NCBI GenBank assembly: GCA_003993805.1
Contig: RSEF01000001.1
Location: 95,754,709 to 95,818,708, forward strand
Source: Himantopus leucocephalus
Lineage: Eukaryota > Chordata > Aves > Charadriiformes > Recurvirostridae
DNA length: 64,000 nucleotides
Direction of reading: 5' to 3'
Shown: positions 36,051 through 47,444 of the stretch, in pieces
Layout: each line of letters begins with the position of its first letter
How positions within the stretch are numbered: position 1 is the stretch's first letter
Notes under the pieces: generated by a model
Told to the model about the DNA's origin: nothing
The model's input: only the letters and a program-made list of their open reading frames with translations
Databases searched by the model: none
Program-made: the position numbers and the translations under genes

Positions 36051-36509
36051 TGCATTTTTTAACCTTTTTGAGCTTTATTTTTTTAAATAAGATAGTTGTT
36101 GTNATGTGCATTTTTTAACCTTTTCAAGCTTTATTTTTTTAAATAAGATAAAATTCCAAAAATATATCTAAGATTTATAAAAGTCCAATTCAATTAACAT
36201 TCAGATACAAGGTATTACAGATTTTGCAACTTCTTTTGATACAGTATTGTCTCATTGATGCAAAATTTGCACTCTTTGAAGAGCAACCCCCCCCCCCCCC
36301 NTGTGCATTTTTTAACCTTTTTGAGCTTTATTTTTTTAAATAAGATAGTTGTTGTTATAAAATTCCAAAAATATATCTAAGATTCATAAAAGTCCAATTC
36401 AATTAACATTCAGATACAAGATATTACAGATTTTGCAACTTCTGATACAGTATTGTCTCTGATGCAAAATTTGCACTCTTCGAAGAGCACACACCCCACA
36501 CACCCCCCC
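36051..36509. repeat. Triplicated block of about 200 bp bounded by single Ns and poly-C (assembly joins)
   Basis: TGTGCATTTTTTAACC followed by TTTATTTTTTTAAATAAGAT begins three segments: 36051-36102 (partial), 36105-36300 and 36302-36509. N bases at 36103 and 36301 separate them. The second and third copies share the whole of about 195 bp but differ by small indels (a GTTGTTGTT present or absent, TTGA present or absent) and end in a C-rich run. Contig ends or haplotypes that were laid side by side is the simplest explanation. A true tandem array is the alternative. Confidence 0.85.
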
Positions 36510-38612
36510 TTGGAACTGGTGGAGTTGGTAGGGATTTCTTTTTAGACATTCTTTTTTTTAGGGATTTCTATGTTTAAGGTGCTTGTGTGATTTTCTCGTA
36601 TTTCCCTGTCAATGATATTTCAAGACCCTGCCCCATTGCTCATTTTCTTTTTCTTTGATATTTTGTGGCTATACTTATTTAATGCCGGGTTCCAGAGAAC
36701 TCGGCAACTCCTATAGTTCCTCCCACAGCTTTGTCATCGCTTGTATTTGTTTATTCAGTTCACATCTCACTTTAAGTGAAACTGAAAAATCTAGTGTGCG
36801 ACTAAAGACAGTCCACTGTGACAATGAAAAAAATATCAGGACATGTTGTACTGAAGCTCATCGTGTCACTTTTTATCCTATCGCTCTTTAAACAATTCTG
36901 ACACTTGTTCTTTATGTACCCCGATACAAATGCTTATTGCACCCAATATATAAAAGATTAGTGCAGTTTATTAGCATTAGTACTCACTTCCACAAATATG
37001 TGTTATTGTCATTTACAAAGAGCACCATGTTACCAAGAAGGATTTTGCAGTGAGTCAAAAATGAAAAATTCATATGTCAATATACAATGAATTCCATCCA
37101 ACCCCTAGAGTGTATTCTGTTATCTACATTGCCCTGCATAGGTGAGAGGAATAATTGCTTTTCTGACTTTTTCTCCTAACGATGTGAGTAGCATAGGATA
37201 TGCATATCATGAAAAGCATTTTGGTGGTGTCCAGATGGGGTTTATCAGAACAGATGCGCAGATACTGCAATGGGACTGAACAAAAAGGCACACCTTTATT
37301 CATCATCATATATTCATTATACAATACCTGTGCCTAGTGTATGAGCACAAATACTTCGTCACTGGAACATATCACAGAGCAGGACGATTTGCTATTAAAA
37401 AAAAAACAAACAACAAAAAATCAGGTAACTGAAAGATGACGAAATGAATGGAAATTGCATATGCCCCATGATTCCAGCTGGAAATGCACTGAATGAAGAA
37501 AGAATTGTGGTTAAGGATGAAGACCATAATTCACATATGATTGTTTTACCCTGTATTTATATACATATTTTCCTTTTATTGTTGGCTTTATATTTTAAAA
37601 AATGTGGTAATGTGCTTTCAGAAGAAAAAAAAAAGACAATTAAATCTTCTGAATATTCTATGGTAGAAAACAAAATGAAAAACTAGGCAGAGGATGGCTC
37701 ATGAATTTCAAAAAGAACTCATGAATTTGCAAATGTGCCTGCTTAGTGCAGATAGTAGAAACACCTCCTCAGACATCATGCTCTATAATGCACTTCGACA
37801 TGGTTACTTGAAAGGTAGTAAATGAACTGCAGTCCTTGTCCAGAATGTTTGATCAAAAAGGAACAGTCACAATTGTGCCAGGCTTAATTCACAAAAAAAA
37901 AGAGGCATGGAGAAAATTAATGCAAGCGTATCCAGTCTCTAAAAGGATTCCATGAACCCTTCTAGGACAGCAGCCTTTGCATAGCAAATAATCCAGAGGC
38001 TGGAAACCAATTTAAGAAAATAGGAAGCATCTATCGTTTGTACCAGCTGGGTTGCGTTGTGCTGGCACAAGAAAAGTTTCAATTTGAACAGCTATTAGCA
38101 GGACGTCAAAGTAGATGTTATTTCAGAATCTTCAGGACTGATAACTGTATTTTATAATAAAAAGTGCAGTTAGAAGTTGACTCTTTCTTCGTCCAAGAAA
38201 AGATTAATAGCCCTATTCAGCTCTCCTTTTGCTTTGCTCATTATAGTTGGATTAAGAATTAAAATATAGACCAGTATCTCAAGAGTTTCTGAACTATAGC
38301 TCCAAAGCAGAACAGAAAAATCTCAGATGTGTCTCCCACCAGCTTCAGCGAGAGGCAAACTCTGCTTTTCCTATTATAATGTTGGACTTTTAAGGTCATT
38401 GCTTTTTCTTTTTCATTTCTGAGCTCTGGTTTCTTTTAAAAAACACATTTCTTTCTTTTTAAAACAGGTTAGCCAGACTGCAACCTATGCAGTTCAATGT
38501 TTTCAGAACGTTGAGACCAAAACAACGAACTTACATGTAAAACACTGACATGTAAATGTAAATAACAAAAAAAAAAATCAAAATTATTCTGAATATTCTT
38601 TTATTTAACTTT
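36510..38612. other. AT-rich unique DNA, no gene recognised
   Basis: Short frames of 66-80 codons without family or splice context. A poly-A run of 10 bp lies near 37626. Confidence 0.55.
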
Positions 38613-38950
38613 CATAGAATCATAGAATGGTTTAGGTTGGAAGGGACCTTGAAGATCATCTAGTTCCAACCCCCCTGCCATGGGCAGGGACACCTCCCAC
38701 TAGACCAGGTTGCTCAAAGCCCCATCCAGCCTGGGCTTGAACACCTCCAAGGATGGAGCCTCCACAACTTCTCTGGGCAACCTGTTCCACTGCCTCACCA
38801 CCCTCAGAGTGAAAGATTTCTTCCCGATATCTAATCTAAATCTACCCTCTTCCAGTTTGAAGCCATTCCCCCTCATCCTATCACCACATGCCCTTGTGAA
38901 AAGTCCTTCCCCAGCTCTCCTGTAGGCCCCTGTTAGGTACTGGAAGGGAC
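38613..38950 (-). mobile_element. CR1 LINE 3' end, well preserved
   Basis: The copy begins (3' end) with CATAGAATCATAGAATGG. The - strand frame keeps the ORF2 C-terminus uninterrupted, through GEGLFTRACGDRMRGNG, LEEGRFRLDIGKKSFTLRV and WNRLPREVVEAPSLEVF to the natural stop after ALSNLV near 38700. It is about 340 bp, 5'-truncated near 38950. It is the least decayed CR1 piece in the window, which suggests a more recent insertion. Confidence 0.93.
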
Positions 38951-41900
38951 CACTTTGGCCACTGTGAGAACTTCTGGGATTACTTATAAAAGGGAAATGA
39001 ACACAATACATAACATTTTTAATACTTATTGCAACAGACCTATCTTAGTTGGTCTGCTAACTAATTACACAATAACAATATAGATGTTAGCTTGGGTACA
39101 GGAAAGCTTTGAAGGTCCTGCAAGCTGATCCACATGAAAGTCACAAGAGTTGCACATGTAGACAGGTGTTTTTCAGAATCCAGCTGTGCTGTCCAGGTCT
39201 GACAACACCAATTTCCCTTACAACATGTAATAGAAGTCTATTATTTTGGGGAAAAAAAAAATCCCAGTGTCATTAATTCTTGTAATAACATTATTTGTTT
39301 CAAGATATTGGATATATCTCTTAACACCTCTTCTCACTGGAGAACTGTGATTATGAAAGGCTTTCAGCTTTCCTTGAGAGACATGTTTTTCTTAACAAGC
39401 ATTGTTGAGGAAAAGCTTGTATGTATGACTGTATGACTGATTGTATGCTGACAGCTCAAAACCAGTCTGAAAAAAATATCAAATATATTATTTTTAACAT
39501 CTTGACAATTTTAAGCTAAACTCTCAAATTATTGTCCTTCATTTCATTTCAAACACTTGGAATCATTAATTAGTGTGGCAACCAGAAAGCCCTAATCTTA
39601 ACTTATTCATAGTATAATAAAAAAAAATAGAAAGAATGCTTAAACTCCTTTTTTTTCCACAATACTCTGTTACTCCGTTAAATAGAGTGGTAGTTAAGTT
39701 ACTCACCTTATGGGCTGGCACATGGCTCATACTATCAGTCTTCAGCAGCTCAGTCATATATTCTGCCCTGCAACATGGGGCATTTAGTATCTTCTGGAAA
39801 TCTAGACAGCAAAATGAAACAAAAAATAAGAATAAGAGAAAAAAAAAAGATGAAAAGGAGACTACAACTCCTAAGAAGAACTAATTTCTTATCACTCATT
39901 GGGATGAAGGTTAAAAGGATTATAAATGAATATAAAAAAAATGATTTAATTTCATCCATGGAAACTGAAAAATAATAAAAAAAAAAAATCAGCCAAACTA
40001 CTTTTTGCTATGAATTTTTGCCAGAAACCACATATTACTGCATGAGGCATTTCCTTGCAGATCTTTGATATTCTGTACTTTTAATAATGTACTTTTACTA
40101 TTTGGCATTTAGTTGCATGTAAGGAAGCAATAAAGCAGCAATTGTATTTGTGTTTTCAACTCAGAGTTTAGGCTGTCAGTCCATACCTTGTATGTGATCC
40201 ATCATCCAAACACTATTCGGAACGGTGAGTGATGAGTTTGGCTACAAGTTCTCTGTGGTGTTTAGCCCTGTATAAAGTCCAAGTCCTTCACAAATAGTTA
40301 GTATTGATTTTCACAATACTTACTGTGGTATGAAACATTATTTCCCACTTTAAAGGTAGACTGAAAAAAAACATTATTAGTTTTAGGTTCATGAATTGGA
40401 ACATTTATTGGAGCCGAATTTTTGAGCAGCCAAACATTTTCTAACGCCTACTGTTGTTGAAGCACAGCTGTATCTGTATATACTTGGAAAAGTGCAACTC
40501 AGGGCACCAGAAAGGAACACATCAGATGAAATAGGGACAGAATCCCACTCCCCAAGGACATATTGATGTGCCTGTGCTCTACAGACGTCTTCTCTCATTC
40601 TCCAGCCACTTTATCTAAAAGGGCCAAAAGATGAAAGTGAGTTCCACAGAGCTGTTACCTCTGCAATACTATCATGCCTGGAAATAAGCCAGAGAACTGC
40701 GGAGAAAAAAAAAAAGTTGGTGACTTGACTGCAAAATACTGAGTCGTAAACCTAAGAGAGTCAGTTTCAAGTTGATAGCATTTTAACAGCCTAGCCCTTC
40801 CTAATTCTTAAATGCCCGATCTCGCAAATTTAGTGTCTACGTACATATATAGGTACACACACATAATGTACATATTATCTACAGATTTATATCAAACTTG
40901 CATATCCATAAAAACATTTCAAACTTAAAAATACAGACCCAAAGATTTTAACATAATTACCATTTGTTTACTGGTATAAGCATCTTTTATACAGTTAAAG
41001 ATAGGTGATGAAGAATATCACATCCAATTAAAATTGCAAAGAGAATTTAATCAGAGAGAACATGACTGTGGATTATGATTAAGCCTGTTGAAGACGACAG
41101 TCTTGCTTTCACAATATGCACACTGGGATCCCAAATGAACAAAAGTGGTCAAAATACAGCTTGAAACTCCTGCTTAAATGCTACACATCTTACCATTAAT
41201 ATCTTGGACTGCAGTGAAGTTATTTAAGTAATGGAATGGGAAAATCCTAGAGAAACTGAGAGAGTAAGCAAGATAAATTATATTGTTTATGCTTAACATT
41301 TGAACTGTATCTTGCAGGGATGTATTCTTTCATTTCTGTCAGAATTTGCTTCTTCGTCTATAACATATAAATCACAATTTCATATGGTATACAACTGTAG
41401 AGGTCTCTTCTGCACACTCAGACAGCCAACTAGGAGGATGAAGTTTGGTTAATGAAGATATCTCAAGCCAAATTCTCCCCTCATGTACATTAGTGCAAAC
41501 ACACTCACTGCATCACTGAAGACGATTTGGAAGTGGTTTTAATGATGAACATAATTAATTAAAAAGTGTGGGCCTAGTCCTACAAATATGGAAGTTATTT
41601 ACACCTTCAGATTTGAATTACCACCATCCCTAAAAAGCAGGATCTGCTTTGTAAAAACAGCAGGTTACCACCGACAAGTAAAAATCCAGAATCCATGAAT
41701 TCAGTAAGTACTGTTTGACAAAAATCACCCACCATCAGCTACAGAGCTGTATCAGGTAGATATGTAACCCCTTAAACATATTTCCAAAAATAGTTTTAAA
41801 GTGTTATCCTGTTAAATTTGAACCCCATTGGTAGAAAGGACACTTTTTTTTCACTGCTCTTTCTCTTTGATACATTCTAACAGAAAGAGGAAAAATAGAT

Positions 41901-43010
41901 TTCAGCAAATGTACCCACTGTTCCAATCACTTACAAAACAGTAGGAGTTATTTTAATGGACATGATTTAAAGTAGAACTTTACCAAGCATGACCTTCTAT
42001 TTAAAACTGCAAAATATAATGAAGTAGTTCCTATCTTAAAATATAGCTGAGTAAAATGCAGAAAATAAAGCACAAAGTTCAAATATTTAAACTTAAGAAT
42101 AATTGTTTAATGTAATATTTTAGCAGCCAATTAATCTTTTTTCAATCAGAAAGTGAAAAAAAAAATCACAATCACTAAGTCACTCATTTCTGAACACTTT
42201 TGTTTTTGTAAAATAAAGCTAACAGTAACTGTATAAATGTTTTGAATTTAATCTCTTCACATTCACTAACAAGTTCCCTTACTTCCATCACAGGAGTTAA
42301 AGATATGGTGCATTTGATCACTGATTAGAACCACATGTTTCATTGCAGAGTTAATCTGTTTTAAATAGAAATGTAACTGGAGGTGTATATTAGATCATCA
42401 ACTAGATCTGAAGCTTAAAAAAAAAGCTGTAGAAAATAAATGTACAAGATGTAGATCGATGGTTGCAGGACTGAATTAAAAAAATAAACAAAAAAATTAC
42501 TCAGTAAAAACTGTATATGTGATTCAAGAGGTCTGAACCACATTAAAAGAAAATAAAAAATAATCCTAGAATTGATTAGAATGTAAACAAGTAATTTTAA
42601 ATTACCATTTCATACATGTCAGAGAAACTATGGTATAAAAACTTCAAATGCCTGTAAAACTTGTAGTTTCTTTTGTATATTTACTTTAAAAAGTGTCTAG
42701 GGCTGATCATAGTGTATCAGATGTTCAGAAATAAGTTAGTTTCTTTGGCTAACCAGCAGGGACATGATAAGCAATGGTAATGGAAGTTTTTCTAATCTGT
42801 CCTGTTCCTCAGCTCCTGAAGACCGGTCAACGTTATCAAGATCTTCACCTTTCCCGAGTTAGTTGAGGTAACGTGGTCTCATATTGACAGGATAAAATAT
42901 GGCTGGGAGTGGGACAACCCCTAGATGAGGTGTTGAGATATTCCTTACCATCACTGGCTTCTGAAAGAATGAGCATCAGAAAAACTCATGGACCAAAATG
43001 GCTAGCTCAC
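38951..43010. other. AT-rich unique DNA, no gene recognised
   Basis: No repeat, RNA gene or convincing exon. Short poly-A runs (for example 39839-39850, 39976-39987 and 40706-40717) are scattered through it. Confidence 0.55.
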
Positions 43011-43289
43011 CGCTTTCAGCACATGAGGCAACGTCAGACACCGATTTGTACAAGTGACATATGAAACATCTAATTCAAACCAGGCTCCTAGAGCCGTGGA
43101 ATGTATTCCACTGCACAGGGTTAAAGGTGTTTAATACAAATCTATAAGCNCGCTTTCAGCCCATGAGGCAACATCAGACACCGATTTGTACAAGTTACAT
43201 ATGAAACATCTAATTCAAACCAGACTCCTAGAGCCGTGGAATGTGTTCCACTGCACAGGGTTAAAGGTGTTTAATACAAATCTATAAGC
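43011..43289. repeat. 139-bp direct duplication around a single N
   Basis: Copy 1 is 43011-43149, N is 43150 and copy 2 is 43151-43289. Both run from CGCTTTCAGC to TCTATAAGC. I count five substitutions and no indel, about 3.6% difference. The N at the exact boundary points to two unmerged contig ends, possibly from the two haplotypes. An old tandem duplication is less likely. Confidence 0.9.
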
Positions 43290-44129
43290 TTCACTCTTAT
43301 TTCCATCTTTTGCTCTTGATGTTTTGAGATATAATCCAAAATACCTATTTATCAAACCCTTCTACAGCTAGTGCATAAAAAAGCAGTCTAACAATTCCTT
43401 TCTGGGAATTTTTACATTTGAAGTTCTTACATTCATGCTTACTACTAAATGTGAACAAAATAAAAAAGGAAACCAGAGAAAAATAACATATTAAAGCTGC
43501 TAGGCATGAAGTCATATCCGTGGAATTTTTGGTTTCTGTGTAGCTATGCGGTGCTATTGATGTTGTACTTTTCCAACATAGCTGTTTGGTTACGCTCACA
43601 AAGATCTAAACAAGTCAGCTTTGATTATAGGCAACTGCGAACTTCAGACCCTACTTACAATGCTCAGTGACATAGTCCGAGATTATTCAGAAGTGTGACA
43701 AGCCAGTCAATTTTACTTTTTTTTTCTTGTCTTTGATCTTTATACTTTTCATTCCTCCTAATTTCCAAGGAGCCTTAGAGTTTCTTTGCAGAGAGAGAGA
43801 CATATTTCAGAGTACCCTCAATAGATTTTTTCCCTGTGCCATGTACTGAACTGACACTTTAAAGCAGTCCTCAAGGAAAGGTCACTTACAATCTAATTTA
43901 ATTCATGATGTAATGAGTACATTTGGGGAGCCAGTACAAGGATAATGATGATGTGAAATCCAGTTTGATTGAGTCTATTTAAGTGAACAGCTAATAGAAA
44001 AAAGATCAGAAGTCACAGAACCATTAATGATAATATGGATGAAAAGGATATTGAGGTTACCTGCCCCAAGAAAAGATAAATCATAGCTCCATCATTTCTG
44101 GTCTTCAGAAATCTCAGTGATACCCATTT
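43290..44129. other. Unique DNA, no gene recognised
   Basis: No repeat or coding signal. A GA-rich run of about 10 bp occurs at 43791-43800. Confidence 0.55.
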
Positions 44130-44400
44130 AACCATATTTATAGCATTAAGAAATATTTGTCTATTGTCTAACTTATATCTGCTTTCCTGCAATTGCAGTA
44201 CCATTGCTTCTTAAGCTATCTATTATGAAACACTTTAATCCTCTTTAATCCTTTGTTCTTCATATTATCTTTTTATATATTTGAAAGTCATCATCATGTA
44301 TTCTCTGTTTTTCTTTGCTACACTAAATGACTTGAATGTGTTCAGACCTTCCTCATTGCTTACACTTTGCAGATCATTTTGGTTGCCCTTCGGTTCCAGG
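44130..44400 (-). mobile_element. Ancient CR1/L3-like LINE 3' fragment
   Basis: The + strand words TTGTCTATTGTCTAAC, ATCTGCTTTCCTGCAATT, CCATTGCTTCTT, ATATATTTGAAAGTCATCATC and TTTTGGTTGCCCTTC appear in the order found in the reversed 3' end of old CR1/L3-type LINEs of reptiles and mammals, as I remember it. Divergence is much higher than in the other copies, with no open frame and no tail. It is probably an insertion older than the radiation of birds. Confidence 0.5.
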
Positions 44401-47183
44401 TACTCATGTCAGACCTTTCGGTGTGGAAGATTCAACAAGAATGCAAGCAATATTGAAAATTGTAACTTGTCCATACCAGAAGCAGTAAAAAGGGTTTGGG
44501 ACTTTGTGATTTTTTTTTTTTATTTTTTTTTTTTTTCCTGGAAAGGCAAAGAATAGGAAAAAAAAAATCGTAGGAACTTTACGGTCTGTTCTGTAGTGAA
44601 AGAGAAATAATGAAGAGGAGAGCGCTGGGGAAAGAAGGATGCCAAAACTCTATCAAGCAAAAGAGGTGGGAACAAGGATAAGCTAGCAGCACACTCTGGC
44701 ATTGATGGTTTGAAAGTTGCGTGCATTTGGGTGTAAGAAACTGTCCCAGAAAAAAATGGATTATTGCCAGAGAGAGGAAGTTGGTCAACTAAGATATCAG
44801 AAAAAGGAACAAGCAAAGCAGGTGAAAAACTAGACAATAGAACTAATTTGAGAGAAAAAAAGGTACCTATCTGAATAAATTTGTTGCTTTGTGCAGAAAA
44901 AGTCTATTTTTGTTCAAATATAAGAAATACCTCAAATGGTTTTTATTTCAGATTTGTTGTAAGGCTTTAACTATGGTACTTCCTAGCCATGTTTTCTTCT
45001 GCTGGTCAAATACCTGAGGCAGCTTTTTAAAACACAAACCTCAGCTTTCCTTCATTAAAAACAAACTCCCATGGCAAGCTCAAGAAAAAGCATTTGATGA
45101 AGACAAGGTGGCTCTTTGGATGAGTGTTAGAAAGGTGCTATTTTGAAGAGTTGACATGCTTCCCATATCTTGAGCAAAATTCCCTGTTCAGTGTCCCAGG
45201 TCCTTCCGTATGGCTACTATCAGAAATGCAAAAGATGAACAATTTCAGTAGCCACTCTGTTCTTTTGGCTTACTGGACGACCTGCACGCATATGAAGCCT
45301 TCTTGGACCAAGACAACAGTTATCACAGCAATATTCCTCCCTTCTCTGTATGTTCACCAAGCTGCTGCACTTTGTATTTGCTGACACAGAAGAATAACCT
45401 TTCCCAACAGTACAACACCAGAGGGTAATTGGCTTCTAATAATAGAACAAAACACAGAGGTTTCCTGCTGCTTAGCCTTGCTTTAACAGGCGACAGCAGA
45501 AAGACACCAGTAAAAGGGGTAAAGAATTAAAAAAATAATGCAGGTCTTAAGGGTATGATTGTCTACACTCTAACATAGCGTTGGGGTTTCTGCAATCACA
45601 GTATGATGACAATGCCAAGGGATAAATTTCGCTGCAACTAGCCCATGCAGCATTTTTCAGTTGGCAACTTGGTTACTTCACTCAGATGTGTTTTCTGCAG
45701 CATCAAAGACCTTAGATTCATTTCTAAAAAGCCGGTCAAACAACATAAAGATTTATATGTAAATAAATTCAGTTCCAGTACACACATTTCTTGGAATCAG
45801 AGCTGAAATTCAAAGATCTCTAAGCATCAGGCATGTATCAGCTAGTGCAGCATGTACTTCAAGACATCAAAGAAGAAAGGAAACAATTTGTTTTTAATCA
45901 ACAAGGAACTGGTCCCCACTCTTAATTTCCCACATCGCTACTTGTACTTTTTTCCAGTTGTGTCTTCTCACCTGTAACAGTATCCTCCCAGCCTCACTTT
46001 TGAGCCTGTCTGATGTAGATACCCCCTCTAAGGATATCTACATCTCTCTTGTAGACACCCATGCCAAAGCTGTCCAGTATTTACTAGTCACATGCAGTAA
46101 AAAGACCAATATGGCCATGAGCGGTTCTTTTCTGGCATCATCAAGAGTTCTCTAATGAATTATTCCAGCTTTAAAATGATGCCAGATGTCCTCAAAGAGG
46201 AGAAGAATCAGAATAGAGGAGAGATAACTTTGTCATCTGCAGGAGGTCTTTCTTTCTCTTGGGACTAATGTAGTGATCTAGTGTAGAAAAATTACCTGAA
46301 TTTTCTAACAACACTATATGGCCAGCACAGGACAGGAAAAGAAAAACAGACAACTTCTTTCTTTCCTTAAAGTTGGGGAGCTATAGCTGAGAACTAGACC
46401 TAAGCTGGAGTCAGTTTCAGCCCAGAGTCACAATGTTCTGCTGAACGTTAGACGCTGCTCCCTTGCAAAGAACAGAGGCAAAAATTATGGTAGGTGTTAC
46501 TGTTCTCATCATACCATCATTTATTCCATAGTCCACAACACTGAAAGCAACAATAATTAGCACTGATATAAAAACAATAGCATCTAATATTGCCACTTAA
46601 ATGCATTCAAGTGACCAGCATGCTTAGGTTTATATATAACAAGAAGAGCCAGCATAACCTCAGGACACGGTAAGCCAATATCCAGGTCTTGCTTGCCAGT
46701 ATCTGTCTTTTGCTCACAACTAGGTCTCAGCAACGACAGAATTGGTGTCTGAACCTTTTTTTCTATTGTTTGCTATGCTAGCACTTGCTGGAAGTTAAAC
46801 ACTATAACCATGCTTCTCTCTTCACCAAAATAGCAAAAAATCTCTGAGCCTCTCTGAGCTTCCAATGTCAAAATATAAATTCTGAGCACATCAGCCCTAG
46901 CATTTTGAAATCTTCAGAGGTGTAGGATACAATCACATCACACTGTAAGCAGAAAAATAGCTCAAGGACTTTTGCTTGAATTCTTTTCTTTGTCCTTGTC
47001 TATGGATCTTGCATTATTTCAATAATAGCAAGTCTAGTAAAACATATAATAAATGGATGGAAATGGTGTTAAATTTATCTTGGTCTAGTTTTGACCAGGG
47101 CAGAGGTTTTTTGTCCTTTTTTTCTTCTTCCTTTTTACTTTTCCTTTCTCATATCTCCACTCTTGGTGGGGTGCTATAATCAC
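44401..47183. other. Unique DNA, no gene recognised
   Basis: Poly-T/A runs lie at 44510-44536. A - strand frame of 105 codons (44520-44837) overlaps those runs and is chance-like. Nothing else is supported. Confidence 0.5.
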
Positions 47184-47444
47184 CTGTTATCCTCCAAGGT
47201 ACACATCCAGATGAGACCATATCACCATCTCTGAGAGAGTCCTCCTCTTTTTTTTTTTCCCCCCATACAAGAGCCTCAGGTGTCCAACCATTATCATTCT
47301 CTGCTATCTTATGATGCTTGTAACCCAACATTGATACCATGATGCTTTCTGAAGGACAGTACAGACAATCCTCTTCAAGGTTTTCTTCCTCAGTCCGACA
47401 TACAGATCGAAGACACTTTGAAGATATTTTCAGGACACAGGTAA
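47184..47444 (-). CDS. Weak candidate internal exon, - strand (unrecognised)
   Basis: A 261-nt segment lies between GGTTTAG (acceptor-like) and AACAG/GTGATT (donor-like). It is open in one frame with the same phase at both ends, so skipping it would keep the frame. The peptide includes VCRTEEENLEEDCLYCPSES and NGWTPEALVWGEKKKEED, with six cysteines. It is more protein-like than most frames nearby, but no family is recognised. The splice signals are modest, and a 104-codon frame is within chance expectation. Confidence 0.2.

Noticed and set aside
36283..36300. Poly-C run as a G-quadruplex or biological signal
   Set aside because: It ends at an N join and its counterpart at 36.49 kb is a mixed CA/C run, so length and purity are probably sequencing artefacts.
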